The notes below the pieces were generated by a model. That model saw only the letters and a program-made list of their open reading frames with translations. It searched no databases and was not told the DNA's origin. This document shows, piece by piece, positions 27,413 to 37,021 of a stretch of DNA of 43,989 nucleotides (positions are counted from its first letter, which is position 1; the number at the start of each line of letters is the position of its first letter). This DNA comes from Alphaproteobacteria bacterium (GTDB lineage Bacteria > Pseudomonadota > Alphaproteobacteria > Puniceispirillales > Puniceispirillaceae), in assembly GCA_018666135.1 (NCBI GenBank), contig JABJAN010000098.1, positions 1 through 43,989 of the forward strand, read 5' to 3'. The translations under genes and the position numbers were made by a program.

Positions 27413-28644
27413 AAGCTTTTTTCCATAAAGGGTAGAAAATCAAGCATCATTCCAGGCTCTACTCCTGAATTTTCAATCGGAATTTCTACCAATCCATCTG
27501 CACCTGTTAATGACGAAATAACCCCAGCTCCTTTTCTTCCATGCAAAGCGATACCTGTCCTATTATCGTCAAATCTCACAAGCTTGGCTCTTAAATATTC
27601 TGCTCTATTTGCAGATTTACTATGCCTAAACTGAGCAGGAAGGGCAATGCGCAACGGCGCCTGCATAATTCCCCCTTGCAAATGTGTAAGTAGAGCAGAA
27701 ACAATTAAACGATAGCATACAAATGCGGCAACAGGGTTGCCAGGTAGGCAAATTACCAGTTGTTTTCCTCGTTTACCAACAGCCATTGGTCTTCCAGGTT
27801 TCATTGCAATACGCCAAAATATAACCTCGAATCCCAAAGCAGATAATGCGTCTTGAGTATGGTCTTCTATGCCTTGAGATGCACCACCTGAGGAGATTAC
27901 AACATCACATTTTTCAAGCGCCTTTTGATATGCTTCCTGCAAACTAACTTTATTATCTTTAATAATACCAAAATCAGTGCAGATGTGCCCTCCTTGATTG
28001 ATTAATGCCTGCAACATTGGACGGTTTGTATCATAAATCTGACCTTCTTGAAGGTATGCATATGACGCGTCTACCACTTCATCTCCAGTAGATAAAACAG
28101 CTACTGATAGGTGTGTGAAACAAGATATTTTAGCTCTTCCCACTGCTGATAATTGACCAATATCTGCCGCAGTAATTCTGTGTCCTTTTTTAATAATCTG
28201 TTCACCCAAGGCAAGGTTTTCACCTGCTTTACGAATATTAGAACCGGGTTGCGGAATAACAGAAATACGTACCTTTTTGTCTTTATCCAGATGGCAGGTT
28301 TCCTGCATGGCTATGCAATCCAAACCTTCTGGCACTATAGCACCTGTAAAAATAGCAACTGCCTGTCCTGGCAAAATCTCTCCTGAATAGGGGTGTCCTG
28401 CCTTAATCTGTGCTACAATGTCATACCGATGGTCTGGATTGGCAATTGCCCACTGGTAATGAAACGCAAAACCATCTAAAGCTGCATTATGACTTGATGG
28501 AAGCATTAATGGGCTATCCACATCTTCATCGCAAATTCGCCCAACTGATAAGTGAACAGGCACATTTTCTCGATTGCCTAATGGATTCACTGATTCAATC
28601 AACAAGTTGGTTACTTCAGATATAGAAAATGCATTTTCTCTCAT
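27409..28644 (-). CDS. moeA: Molybdopterin molybdotransferase
   Basis: Inserts molybdate into adenylated molybdopterin. The 411-residue product has the MoeA N-terminus (SSHNAALDGFAFHY), the gephyrin-like central domain with VAVLSTGDEV, YDTNRPML and SSGGASQGIEDHT, the MKPGRPMAVGKRGKQLVICL stretch with LPGNPVAAFVCY, and a C-terminal beta domain. It overlaps moaD and is 2 bp downstream of mobB. Confidence 0.95.
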   Translation of the reverse strand: MRENAFSISEVTNLLIESVNPLGNRENVPVHLSVGRICDEDVDSPLMLPSSHNAALDGFAFHYQWAIANPDHRYDIVAQIKAGHPYSGEILPGQAVAIFTGAIVPEGLDCIAMQETCHLDKDKKVRISVIPQPGSNIRKAGENLALGEQIIKKGHRITAADIGQLSAVGRAKISCFTHLSVAVLSTGDEVVDASYAYLQEGQIYDTNRPMLQALINQGGHICTDFGIIKDNKVSLQEAYQKALEKCDVVISSGGASQGIEDHTQDALSALGFEVIFWRIAMKPGRPMAVGKRGKQLVICLPGNPVAAFVCYRLIVSALLTHLQGGIMQAPLRIALPAQFRHSKSANRAEYLRAKLVRFDDNRTGIALHGRKGAGVISSLTGADGLVEIPIENSGVEPGMMLDFLPFMEKSL

Positions 28645-28646
28645 TA

Positions 28647-29216
28647 TTACTTTCCAAGCGTTAGATGGTTAATACCAGAAGTAGAAAGTATAAATTCGGC
28701 AATTTTGTCTATTTCTCTCATCAAAAAGCAAGGCAATGGCACATTCTTAATATGATCATCTGAAACCATCGCTAAAATAGACTTATCTTGTACATATAAT
28801 AAGGGTGTTTTATTTGCCTCACGCCAGATTTCAATTTTTGGAATTGGCTCTTTTTTAAACCCTTCCACTAATACTAGACTTGCTGGCTGCAAACGATGAA
28901 GTAGCTCGTGGAGGGTTGGCTCTATTTGAGTGTAATTTTCGGTGAATAAGGCTGAACGCGTAATAGAAGATACAAGCACTTGACGTGATCCAGCTTGCCG
29001 AAGACGATAACTATCTTTACCTTTATGGTCAGCTTCAAATTCATGATGTGCATGCTTTATAACAGCAACATCGATATTTTTCTGATAAAAATGATTTATT
29101 AATTTTTCCGCCAATGTAGTTTTTCCAGAACCTGAAAATCCTGCAAAGCCAAAAATGGCTTCATGTCCTGTGGTTCTAGCAAGAGACCGCATATCATCTA
29201 GAACCGAGATATCCAT
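28647..29216 (-). CDS. mobB: Molybdopterin-guanine dinucleotide biosynthesis protein B
   Basis: GTP-binding accessory protein of MGD cofactor synthesis, 189 residues. The Walker A is GFSGSGKTTLAEKLI near residue 26; VAVIKHAHHEFEAD follows, and the LVLVEGFKKEPIPKIEIWR block carries the Walker B-type Glu. Its presence implies that at least one MGD-dependent (DMSO-reductase-family) enzyme exists in the genome, although mobA is not in this window. Confidence 0.93.
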   Translation of the reverse strand: MDISVLDDMRSLARTTGHEAIFGFAGFSGSGKTTLAEKLINHFYQKNIDVAVIKHAHHEFEADHKGKDSYRLRQAGSRQVLVSSITRSALFTENYTQIEPTLHELLHRLQPASLVLVEGFKKEPIPKIEIWREANKTPLLYVQDKSILAMVSDDHIKNVPLPCFLMREIDKIAEFILSTSGINHLTLGK

Positions 29217-29221
29217 CTTAT

Positions 29222-30226
29222 CTATCCCCCAGTAACACTCATATGTCTTGAGACAGCCTGATTACTAGAACCGCGCTCGATAGCAAAATCATGCCCCAGC
29301 GGTTTCCTGCCGATTGCTTCAATAATAGCTTCCTTTAAGCCCTTTTTGCCTTCTGAACGCAAAGCCAGAGCAAGATTGGCGTTATCATCTTGTCCAAGGC
29401 ATAAATATAACTGTCCTGTACAGGTCATTCTGACCCGATTGCAACTTTCGCAAAAATTATGTGTCAAAGGCGTTATAAAGCCAACTCTCTGACCTGTCTC
29501 ACCAATGTCAACATATCGCGCTGGTCCAGCCGACTGATGGTTAGACTGAATTAAGGTAAATTTTTCTGATAGTTTTTGTTCAACCTCACTAACAGACATA
29601 TATTGATCTAATCTATTCTCACTCCCAATATCGCCCATTGGCATCACTTCAATAATTGTAATATCAAATCCTTGTTCGCCTGCCCAAAGCACCATCGATG
29701 AAAGTTCGTCGTCATTTATTCCTTTCAAAGCGACCGTATTTAGTTTGATTTTTAATCCTGATTGTTTTGCTTGTCTTAATCCATTTAGAACCGTATCTAA
29801 TTTCCCCCATCTAGTAATCTGGGTAAATTTTTCAGAATCAAGGGTGTCAATTGAGACATTAATTCGTCGCACGCCTGCATCAAACAATGAATCTGCAAAT
29901 TTATGCAATTGACTGCCATTTGTGGTGATTGTTATTTCTTCAAGATTATTATTTTTTACCTGCGCACCCAAATGACTAATTAAATGCATAATATTTCGTC
30001 TGACCAAAGGCTCACCCCCTGTAAGACGTATTTTTTTTGTTCCAAGTTCCATAAAAGTATCACAAACATCTGCAATCTCTTCAAGCGTAAGTAATTCTTT
30101 TTTGGGCAAAAAAGTCATATGCTCAGCCATGCAATAAACGCATCTAAAATCACATCTATCTGTAACTGAAATACGCACATAGTCTACTATGCGGCCAAAC
30201 GGGTCTATCAGCTGATTTTCTTGCAT
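29222..30226 (-). CDS. moaA: GTP 3',8-cyclase (radical SAM)
   Basis: First step of molybdenum cofactor synthesis. The 334-residue product has the N-terminal radical-SAM cluster CxxxCxxC (C25, C29, C32), the [13 protein letters not shown] motif, a C-terminal second cluster in [20 protein letters not shown], and the terminal GG (SVTGG) needed for activity. It heads the operon moaA-mobB-moeA-moaD-moaE. The usual partner moaC is absent from the operon. Confidence 0.96.
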   Translation of the reverse strand: MQENQLIDPFGRIVDYVRISVTDRCDFRCVYCMAEHMTFLPKKELLTLEEIADVCDTFMELGTKKIRLTGGEPLVRRNIMHLISHLGAQVKNNNLEEITITTNGSQLHKFADSLFDAGVRRINVSIDTLDSEKFTQITRWGKLDTVLNGLRQAKQSGLKIKLNTVALKGINDDELSSMVLWAGEQGFDITIIEVMPMGDIGSENRLDQYMSVSEVEQKLSEKFTLIQSNHQSAGPARYVDIGETGQRVGFITPLTHNFCESCNRVRMTCTGQLYLCLGQDDNANLALALRSEGKKGLKEAIIEAIGRKPLGHDFAIERGSSNQAVSRHMSVTGG

Positions 30227-30344
30227 CTGTTATTTCCATCACATAATGTCTTAAATTTCTATATCTTCACGACAAAATTATGAAGATATATTTTTCTTGA
30301 ATAGAAAATAGGGTCAAGAGGTATGTTTATAAAGAATATTATTA

Positions 30345-30370
30345 CAAAAATTCTTAAAAAGATTAAGAAT
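30345..30370 (-). terminator. Likely terminator of the CitE/MaoC/GST operon
   Basis: Read on the minus strand, attcttaa (30370-30363), loop tcttt, ttaagaat (30357-30350) form an 8-bp stem followed by a run of T (30349-30345 side). The left arm contains the TAA stop of the lyase gene. The stem is AT-rich and so weak. Confidence 0.5.
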
Positions 30371-31199
30371 TGCTGTTTAATATGTTTTTCTCTTGAAGCC
30401 CCTCATATCTTTTCATCAGCTGTTCTGCCTTTTTCAAAATAGGTTTATCAATCATTTTACCTTCATGTTTAATAACAGCATTATTAGCAGTTGCGTCCAC
30501 TAATTTTTTAGCTTCTTCATATTGCTGTTTGCTTGGCATAAAAATCGATTGTGCTGGTTTAACTTGGCTTGGGTGGATAAGCAACTTACCCCCAAAACCT
30601 CGTTTTCTTGCATCCTCACAATCTGCTTTAAGTTGTTCTATTGCTGAAATATCTGAGGTAACACAGTCAAGAGGAGCTGCTTTTCCATGCAGTTTACTTT
30701 GCAAAACCAATTCAGCGCGATATGGCGCTAATACACTAAGATCTGCATCACATCCAAGGTCGGTTGAAAAATCAAAATGACCAAAAGCACACCCAATTAC
30801 ATCTGGCAGCTGCATTAAATCGCCTATTGCAGCCAACCCTGCGACTGTTTCGACAAGACATAAAATAGAGCGATTTGTTTTTTGATGCCCAAGCCATTGC
30901 GTAATCGCAATCAAGTCCTCTGATTTAGAGAGCATTATACCAATATTGCCACATTGCTCAAGACACTCTAAATCATCTGACACAAATGGGCTCTGTAAAT
31001 CATTTACCCTTACAAACAAGTTGCAAGATTTATCATCAAATTCAAGTAAATTTTTTCGTGCTTCGTCTTTTTGATCAGCAGATACCGAATCTTCTAAATC
31101 AATGATAATGCTATCTGCACCAGATTGCAGGGCTTGTTCAAACCTATCAGCCCTGATTCCAGGAACAAATAAGGGAGTTATCGGCATAAACACACTCAT
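30363..31199 (-). CDS. CitE-like acyl-CoA lyase (HpcH/HpaI family), citramalyl/malyl-CoA lyase type
   Basis: 278-residue TIM-barrel lyase. The opening PLFVPGIRADRFEQALQSGA and DSIIIDLEDSV, the Arg in LFVRVND, the metal Glu in CLVETVAGL and the FGHFDFSTDLG loop are the CitE/Mcl pattern. Members cleave citramalyl-CoA, malyl-CoA or methylmalyl-CoA. Its ATG overlaps the stop of the MaoC-type hydratase (4 bp). That pairing matches mesaconyl/itaconyl-CoA hydration followed by cleavage to pyruvate and acetyl-CoA. The exact substrate is an inference. Confidence 0.87.
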   Translation of the reverse strand: MSVFMPITPLFVPGIRADRFEQALQSGADSIIIDLEDSVSADQKDEARKNLLEFDDKSCNLFVRVNDLQSPFVSDDLECLEQCGNIGIMLSKSEDLIAITQWLGHQKTNRSILCLVETVAGLAAIGDLMQLPDVIGCAFGHFDFSTDLGCDADLSVLAPYRAELVLQSKLHGKAAPLDCVTSDISAIEQLKADCEDARKRGFGGKLLIHPSQVKPAQSIFMPSKQQYEEAKKLVDATANNAVIKHEGKMIDKPILKKAEQLMKRYEGLQEKNILNSNS

Positions 31200-32050
31200 A
31201 AATAGACCTCCGCCTGCATCGTAATTTTTCTATTTTCATTGCAACAATAAACAATTAATTCATTTTTGTCTGGTGTTTCTTCAACCCATAAATGTGCTTC
31301 CTCACCCGCAATTAAAGGAGAGAAATTCCGATACATAAAGCGCTTAGGCACCTTCCCCAAATGAGACGCCGCTGCATTTAATAGCCAAGTTGCTTGCATA
31401 GGTCCATGCACTACAATCCCAGGCTGACCCTCGATTTTAGTTGCATGATTAACATCATAATGAATTCTGTGACCATTAAAGGTTAAGGCAGAATAGCGAA
31501 ATAACAATACAGGGTCTGTACGATAAATTGCTTTATGTATTACAACTTGATTTGGTAAAGTTGATGCTGATTTTATTTGCTTATCTGCTATTTTATCAGA
31601 GGTAGAGTTTTGGTCTTCTTTGAAAACAAGACGCTGCGTTTCTGTTAATATTTTGGTTTGATTGCTATAAAAATCATGTGTTATTGTCAGAAAATATAAC
31701 GGGCCTGATGACCCTGTTTTATGCTGTATATCTGTTACTAAGGATATTTTTTTTATATCATCATTCAGCTTAAACAGGTCAAATATCTGTATCTCTCCCC
31801 CTGCCCACATACGTCTTGGATACGGCAATGGGGGCAAGGTGAAACCCAGTTTTGTATGACCATCAAGTCCTAGATTTTCTGAGGATTCAACCTCAGGTCC
31901 CAAACACCAATGTATACCTAGCGGGGTTGCCACATTCTCATATAATTGACCATCAAAGGTAATTTTGAATTGCTCAATTAATCGCTGTGCAACTTGATCC
32001 GTGCATTCTCGTTTTTGTGCTGTCCAATCAGAAAAAGTAATATCTGCCAT
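31196..32050 (-). CDS. MaoC/HTD2-type double-hotdog acyl-CoA hydratase (mesaconyl-C4-CoA hydratase-like)
   Basis: 284-residue protein with an N-terminal FAS1-like dehydratase domain (GIHWCLGPEVESSENLGLDG, then LPPLPYPRRMWAGGEIQIFD) and a C-terminal hotdog domain with the hydratase motif YSALTFNGHRIHYDVNHA and IVVHGPMQATWLL. The architecture matches mesaconyl-C4-CoA hydratase of the 3-hydroxypropionate bicycle and related C5-acyl-CoA hydratases. It is coupled by a 4-bp overlap to the CitE-like lyase, which supports a two-step C5 acyl-CoA degradation. Confidence 0.85.
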   Translation of the reverse strand: MADITFSDWTAQKRECTDQVAQRLIEQFKITFDGQLYENVATPLGIHWCLGPEVESSENLGLDGHTKLGFTLPPLPYPRRMWAGGEIQIFDLFKLNDDIKKISLVTDIQHKTGSSGPLYFLTITHDFYSNQTKILTETQRLVFKEDQNSTSDKIADKQIKSASTLPNQVVIHKAIYRTDPVLLFRYSALTFNGHRIHYDVNHATKIEGQPGIVVHGPMQATWLLNAAASHLGKVPKRFMYRNFSPLIAGEEAHLWVEETPDKNELIVYCCNENRKITMQAEVYL

Positions 32051-32084
32051 TTATCCTATCTCAATTTTTAAATTCAGCATGGTG

Positions 32085-32699
32085 TTAGTTTGCATCTGGA
32101 GCAGTAACGTTAAATCCAGGCAGATTACATGCTACATTCTGATACCAATGGCTTAGCGCTGGTCTCTTTTCGGACCAGTTATACACATTTCTAAAAGATA
32201 AATACCCAAGACATGAAGCCAGTGTTATGGCTGCTCCTGCATAAGGGTCAGCAGAGAGCCAATCATCTATATTCTTTTCTAGATAATCACATCCATTTTT
32301 TAACTTATTTTGATGATGCTCTCGCCATAATTGCGGGACTGGCTGGTCTCCTGCATATCTGCCAGCATATACCCAAAGCAAAGCTGAATCTATCATTGCT
32401 TCTGCTAGGGCTGCTTGGGTAAGCGCTATATCTCTTAAATCACCAGATTTTGGAAATAACAATTTTTCTGATTCTCGCTCCAAAAAATCCATAATCACAC
32501 GGCTATCAAATAAAATTGTGCCATCTTGTTTTATCAGCACTGGAATTCTGCCAGTGGGGTTTTGGCTTCTCAAACTATCTGCAGGGTCATTTGTATCCGC
32601 AACATCTAAATCAATTTTATTTTCAATACCTAAATGATGTGCCGCAAGTACTATTTTGCGAACGTAAGGAGATGCTTTGCTATATCGTAATTTATACAT
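32085..32699 (-). CDS. Glutathione S-transferase family protein
   Basis: Cytosolic GST-fold protein, 205 codons from ATG 32699, preceded by AGGA at 6 nt. A longer frame (to 32738) adds 13 unrelated residues. The thioredoxin-like domain starts YKLRYSKASPYVRKIVLAA and has the cis-Pro segment GRIPVLI and the SRVIMDFLE glutathione-site loop (usual ESxxI). A helical domain follows. The Ser at position 6-9 is the likely catalytic side chain. It precedes the hydratase/lyase pair by 34 bp on the same strand; a metabolic link is not evident. Confidence 0.88.
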   Translation of the reverse strand: MYKLRYSKASPYVRKIVLAAHHLGIENKIDLDVADTNDPADSLRSQNPTGRIPVLIKQDGTILFDSRVIMDFLERESEKLLFPKSGDLRDIALTQAALAEAMIDSALLWVYAGRYAGDQPVPQLWREHHQNKLKNGCDYLEKNIDDWLSADPYAGAAITLASCLGYLSFRNVYNWSEKRPALSHWYQNVACNLPGFNVTAPDAN

Positions 32700-32956
32700 G
32701 ATTTTCCTATTATTTTTATTACAGCACTTTAAAAACAAAACTGTCGTTGTGGAATTCTATTGAGACTATCTATATTCTAATTACAGTCTATTAATTCTCA
32801 AAAGAAGACAATAAATTGTCTTAAATATATTTCTTTTTTCTACCACAGATAAAAAATATGGAGAGATAGATATACTGTATTAACAGCTATACAAACCAAA
32901 TTATACTGCCTATATTTTCGGTGTTTATGACTGTAGTGATGAAATGTGATATCGAT

Positions 32957-33973
32957 ATGCGTCTAAAAATTTGTTTTGTTAGTATTGGTGCAAACGGAAG
33001 TGCAATTGCCGCAAATATGATAGCCGCAGGTGCAGACATTAAATGCTATGATCCGTGGCCAGCCCATGTAGATGCCATTCAGCAAAAGGGGCTTTTTATA
33101 CATCTTCCAGATGAGATGCAAAATCAATCAATACCAATTTATCATTTATGCGAATTGGCAGAAACAGCAGAACCATTCGATGTTATTTTTATGGCTTCGA
33201 AATCATATGACACCAAATGGATTACTGAATATATAGCACCTCACCTTGCACATGATGGTATTGTTGTCGCATTGCAAAATGGGATGACTACTGATGAAAT
33301 TGCAGGCATTATTGGAGCTGAGCGAGTCTTAAGCTGTGTTGTAGAACTATCTTGCGAGCTTTTTACGCCAGGTCAAATTCAGCGAAACACCCCAAGTAAA
33401 AAAACGTGGTTTGCTATTGAGAACAAGAAAACACCTTACCTTCTTGAAATTCTTAAATTGCTGGAAAATGCTGGTACTGTTGTGCAGGTAGATGAAATCC
33501 AATCTGCAAAATGGATGAAGTTACTTGTTAATTCTATGAGCCTTGGACCATTTGCTTTATTGGGCAAGCCTGTTCAAGAAGGCCTAAATACGCCAGGAAT
33601 GAGAGAACTTATTCTCAAAATAGGAGAAGAGACTCAAAAAATTGGTGATATGCTAGGTTTCACCCCTTTCCCAATTATGGGATTAAGTGAGAATGACGTA
33701 AAAACAACTAATAATCTGCCTGCATTATTGATGGACACTCTTGCTGGGCATATTGGTCCAGCAGCGCAAGATTGTATACTTCAGGATTTTATTAGAGGAA
33801 GACGCACAGAAATCGAAACGATAAATGGATTTATTGTTGCGCAAGCAAAAGCAGCGGGTATTGACGCACCTTATAATCAATCCATCATTGAAATGGGACA
33901 AAAAGTCAAAACTGGGGAGCTTGAACTACAAACAGAAAATGTAGCCTATCTTGCATCATTGATGAGCAAATAA
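32957..33973 (+). CDS. Ketopantoate reductase (ApbA/PanE)-like 2-dehydrogenase
   Basis: NADPH-dependent reductase family, about 338 residues. The Rossmann start ICFVSIGANGSAIAANMIAAG is close to the N-terminus, FDVIFMASKSYDT and IVVALQNGMTTDEI follow, and the C-terminal ApbA domain has the catalytic Lys region SAKWMKLLVNSM. The frame extends upstream to a GTG at 32921, with other ATGs at 32927 and 32939. I prefer 32957 because the fold begins there, but no ribosome site decides it. True PanE versus a paralogue is uncertain. Its TAA directly abuts the SCO1 stop. Confidence 0.85.
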   Translation: MRLKICFVSIGANGSAIAANMIAAGADIKCYDPWPAHVDAIQQKGLFIHLPDEMQNQSIPIYHLCELAETAEPFDVIFMASKSYDTKWITEYIAPHLAHDGIVVALQNGMTTDEIAGIIGAERVLSCVVELSCELFTPGQIQRNTPSKKTWFAIENKKTPYLLEILKLLENAGTVVQVDEIQSAKWMKLLVNSMSLGPFALLGKPVQEGLNTPGMRELILKIGEETQKIGDMLGFTPFPIMGLSENDVKTTNNLPALLMDTLAGHIGPAAQDCILQDFIRGRRTEIETINGFIVAQAKAAGIDAPYNQSIIEMGQKVKTGELELQTENVAYLASLMSK

Positions 33974-34564
33974 TTATTTTACTAATAATTTCTGCAATTT
34001 TTGCACTACCACCTGCTCAGCTTCTTTCCAAGCTATTGTACCCGCAAAATCACCCTTATTAGATAACATAAATACCGTTGCTGTGTGGTCAATGGTATAA
34101 TCATCTTCTGCAGTTACAACCTTTTTACGATAAATACCCCACGAATTTGCCAAGGATAACACCTCTTCTAATGGACCTGTGATACCTGTAATATTTTCTC
34201 CAAAATAGGGAAGATAATTTGCCAATTGCTCTGGGGTGTCTCTATCTGGATCAAGCGTAACAAAATATATGGGCAGTTCAATCCCCATATTTTCAATTAT
34301 TCTGCTCAAATCAACAAGAGTAGTTGGACAAATTTCTGGGCAATAGGTAAAGCCAAAAAACAATAGCGAAGGAGACCCCTTAAATGCTTGCTCAGTGATC
34401 GGTTCACCAAGATGATTAATTAGTGAAAACGGCTCTCCAAGAGAAAAACTAGGCTCTGGTATTTGCTTGCGAGCAATAAAATCACTGATAAAAAATATGC
34501 CTATAAACACCACGCCGAAGGCTAAAAACAACAGTTTTTTTCTTGACCATAGAAAATCTAACAT
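33974..34564 (-). CDS. SCO1/SenC/PrrC family copper chaperone
   Basis: Membrane-anchored thioredoxin-fold protein (196 residues) that helps assemble the CuA site of cytochrome c oxidase. There is one N-terminal helix (about 10-27) and a periplasmic domain with the copper ligands C75 and C79 in GFTYCPEICPTTL and H160 in TIDHTATVFM. TLDPDRDTPEQL is a further family block. It is convergent with the ketopantoate-reductase-like gene with no spacer. Confidence 0.94.
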   Translation of the reverse strand: MLDFLWSRKKLLFLAFGVVFIGIFFISDFIARKQIPEPSFSLGEPFSLINHLGEPITEQAFKGSPSLLFFGFTYCPEICPTTLVDLSRIIENMGIELPIYFVTLDPDRDTPEQLANYLPYFGENITGITGPLEEVLSLANSWGIYRKKVVTAEDDYTIDHTATVFMLSNKGDFAGTIAWKEAEQVVVQKLQKLLVK

Positions 34565-34859
34565 TGATATCCTTATCCTGAATTCAGTGAATCAGCCAAT
34601 GAATTGAATGGACCATTATCTATTCGTGTTATTATGCATCTTATAATTACATATATTTTTAGGATTTTGCCAGTCACTCTTTTACTTTTAGCCCCAGAAA
34701 CTGATGTTTAAATAAGCAATCTATGTTTATTTATGCAAATTATGGTTAAATTTACATAAATAAAATGCATAGCTAGTGGGTGAGGCATAAGGATGATAGG
34801 GCTAAAATACGAATACCAAAGAAATTGAAATCATCGCTGAATTATTATATCAACGAAGC

Positions 34860-35750
34860 ATGACCACAGATATTCTAACAGCACTTTCACATTTGATTTA
34901 TAATTCAAGTTTTGTTTTGCCATCATCTGCACAATCAGGTGTTAGCAAGCCTGTCACTGCAGGTGATCGTTTCGAAGATTTTTGCAAAGATTGGCTCTCA
35001 GAGTTAAAACCTGGTGATGTTTCAAATAGAGAATCACATTACCATGCCGCTTTTTGTTATAGAGGCTCGGCGAACAATCCGCCAGATGCAATGTATAGAG
35101 GCGGCAATGATGGTGACGCCTTTGAATTTAAGAAACATGAAAATAAAAATGCATCTTCTGCGCCAAATTTAGAACTAAATTCTTCTTCTCCAAAAGATAT
35201 GTTGCTGGCATCTAATCCAAGATTAACCAAAGAATGCATTGAGTGTGAAAAATGGGATAAAAGAAGTTTTTATTACATCATTGGTAATGTTCCTCCAAGA
35301 AGTGAGAGAGTATCCAGTTTATGGGTAGTCGATGGAAGACTTCTTGCAGCAGACTCCTCTTTCTACCTTCAATGGTTTAACGGTTTAAAGGCAAAAGTAG
35401 ACGAGTATTTGCAAGAAATTGGGCATGGCAAAACAGAAACCAAAGAAATAGGAAGAATTTCAAATATCGACCCTTTAAACAGATCTACTCTAAGAGTTAG
35501 ATCAATGTGGGAGTTAGAACACCCAGCGAGTGTTTTCAAAACTGTGGACGGCGTTCAATTTCCTGAAAAAGGAAATTCTGTTCTACATGCATTAATCTTA
35601 CAATCTCAATGGGATAATTATTCTATAAAGGGAAAAGAAGCTCTTTTGGATTTTGCTAAGAATAAAAAAATTTCAATCACGAATCTAGAAATTGCTAGTC
35701 CCTGCGGGGAAAAAAATCTAAGCGTTAAGTTAATTCGGTTTGAGTCATAA
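34860..35750 (+). CDS. Type II restriction endonuclease, NgoPII family (predicted GGCC)
   Basis: 296-residue nuclease of the NgoPII type. A PD-(D/E)xK centre is visible as D76 (NNPPDAMYRGG) and E89-x-K91 (GDAFEFKK), followed by LELNSSSPKDMLL and the CIECEKWDKRSFYYIIG stretch, which resemble NgoPII-family sequences as I recall them. It is 88 bp upstream of a HaeIII/NgoPII-like C5 methyltransferase on the same strand, which supports GGCC specificity. No controller protein gene is seen. No strong ribosome site precedes the ATG. Confidence 0.83.
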   Translation: MTTDILTALSHLIYNSSFVLPSSAQSGVSKPVTAGDRFEDFCKDWLSELKPGDVSNRESHYHAAFCYRGSANNPPDAMYRGGNDGDAFEFKKHENKNASSAPNLELNSSSPKDMLLASNPRLTKECIECEKWDKRSFYYIIGNVPPRSERVSSLWVVDGRLLAADSSFYLQWFNGLKAKVDEYLQEIGHGKTETKEIGRISNIDPLNRSTLRVRSMWELEHPASVFKTVDGVQFPEKGNSVLHALILQSQWDNYSIKGKEALLDFAKNKKISITNLEIASPCGEKNLSVKLIRFES

Positions 35751-35838
35751 GTGAGCTTTGACAAATCATTAGATGATTGACATAAATAACCACTCAGTCA
35801 AAATAGAACGTAGACAGAACAAAAATGGATATTAATTA

Positions 35839-36828
35839 ATGCCTGCTCTAAAAATTGCTACTTTCTTCTCTGGTGCAGGTGGTTTAGATTTTGGGTTTAA
35901 AAAAGCTGGCTTTAAATTAATCTGGGCGAATGAATATGATAAGGAGATTTGGGATACTTTTGAGTATAATCACCCTAAAACTCATTTAGACAAAAGAAGT
36001 ATTGTGAATATTCCATCAGATGATGTTCCTGATTGTGATGGCATCATCGGCGGTCCCCCCTGCCAAAGTTGGAGTGAAGCAGGTGCATTGAGAGGTATCG
36101 AGGATGAGCGTGGTCAGCTATTTTATGAATTTATTCGTATTTTAAGAGACAAAAAACCAAAATTTTTTTTAGCTGAGAATGTATCTGGAATGTTGGCTGC
36201 AAGGCATCGTCCCGCGCTTGATAATATTATCAGGCTATTTGAAGAATCTGGGTATAAGGTGAGCTTTAAATTGCTGAATGCAGCTGACTATGGCGTTCCT
36301 CAAGATAGAAAAAGAGTAATTTTCATTGGGTTCAGGCAAGACTTAAATATCAATTACCAATTTCCAGAAGCTCTCAAAAATAAAGTCACTTTGCGAGATG
36401 CCATTTGGGATTTGAGAGAAAATGTAGTCTCTGCTGCTAATAAAAATTATACCTCTGGGGTAAAATGTAAATTCTTGAATCATGAATATATGACGGGTGG
36501 TTTTTCCTCCATTTATATGTCAAGAAACAGAGTGCGAACTTGGGATGAGCAGTCATTTACAATACAGGCAGGCGGACGGCATGCACCGTTACATCCACAA
36601 GCACCTAAGATGCAGCATATAGAACAGAATAAAAAACTATTTGTTGCTGGCAAGGAAAACCTTTATCGAAGATTATCTGTGCGTGAATGTGCTAGAATTC
36701 AAACTTTTCCTGATAATTTTGAGTTTATCTATTCTAAAATAGCAACGGGATATAAAATGATTGGAAATGCGGTCCCAGTTGAGTTTGCAAAAATTTTAGG
36801 CACTTCAATCCGCAGACATTTAAAATAG
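35839..36828 (+). CDS. DNA cytosine-C5 methyltransferase, HaeIII/NgoPII-like (predicted GGCC)
   Basis: 329-residue m5C methylase protecting the host from the adjacent nuclease. Motifs in order: [27 protein letters not shown] with nucleophile C75, [21 protein letters not shown], target region [34 protein letters not shown] and [13 protein letters not shown]. The SWSEAG after PCQ and the target-region block followed by [14 protein letters not shown] are like M.HaeIII, so GGCC is predicted. Confidence 0.93.
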   Translation: MPALKIATFFSGAGGLDFGFKKAGFKLIWANEYDKEIWDTFEYNHPKTHLDKRSIVNIPSDDVPDCDGIIGGPPCQSWSEAGALRGIEDERGQLFYEFIRILRDKKPKFFLAENVSGMLAARHRPALDNIIRLFEESGYKVSFKLLNAADYGVPQDRKRVIFIGFRQDLNINYQFPEALKNKVTLRDAIWDLRENVVSAANKNYTSGVKCKFLNHEYMTGGFSSIYMSRNRVRTWDEQSFTIQAGGRHAPLHPQAPKMQHIEQNKKLFVAGKENLYRRLSVRECARIQTFPDNFEFIYSKIATGYKMIGNAVPVEFAKILGTSIRRHLK

Positions 36829-37021
36829 ACTAGAAAAATTCACTCTAATTCATCCCCAAACAAATAGAGAACAAAAAACGAGCTGGCGAATGAAATATTC
36901 AGTGTTTGATATATGCCATTTTAAGTATACAAACGCTTCTCATTTATCGATAAAATAACTGGCATTCACATAAATTAATGCTAGGGTATAGTTACAAATT
37001 TTTTAATTTACGGAGCGAATA

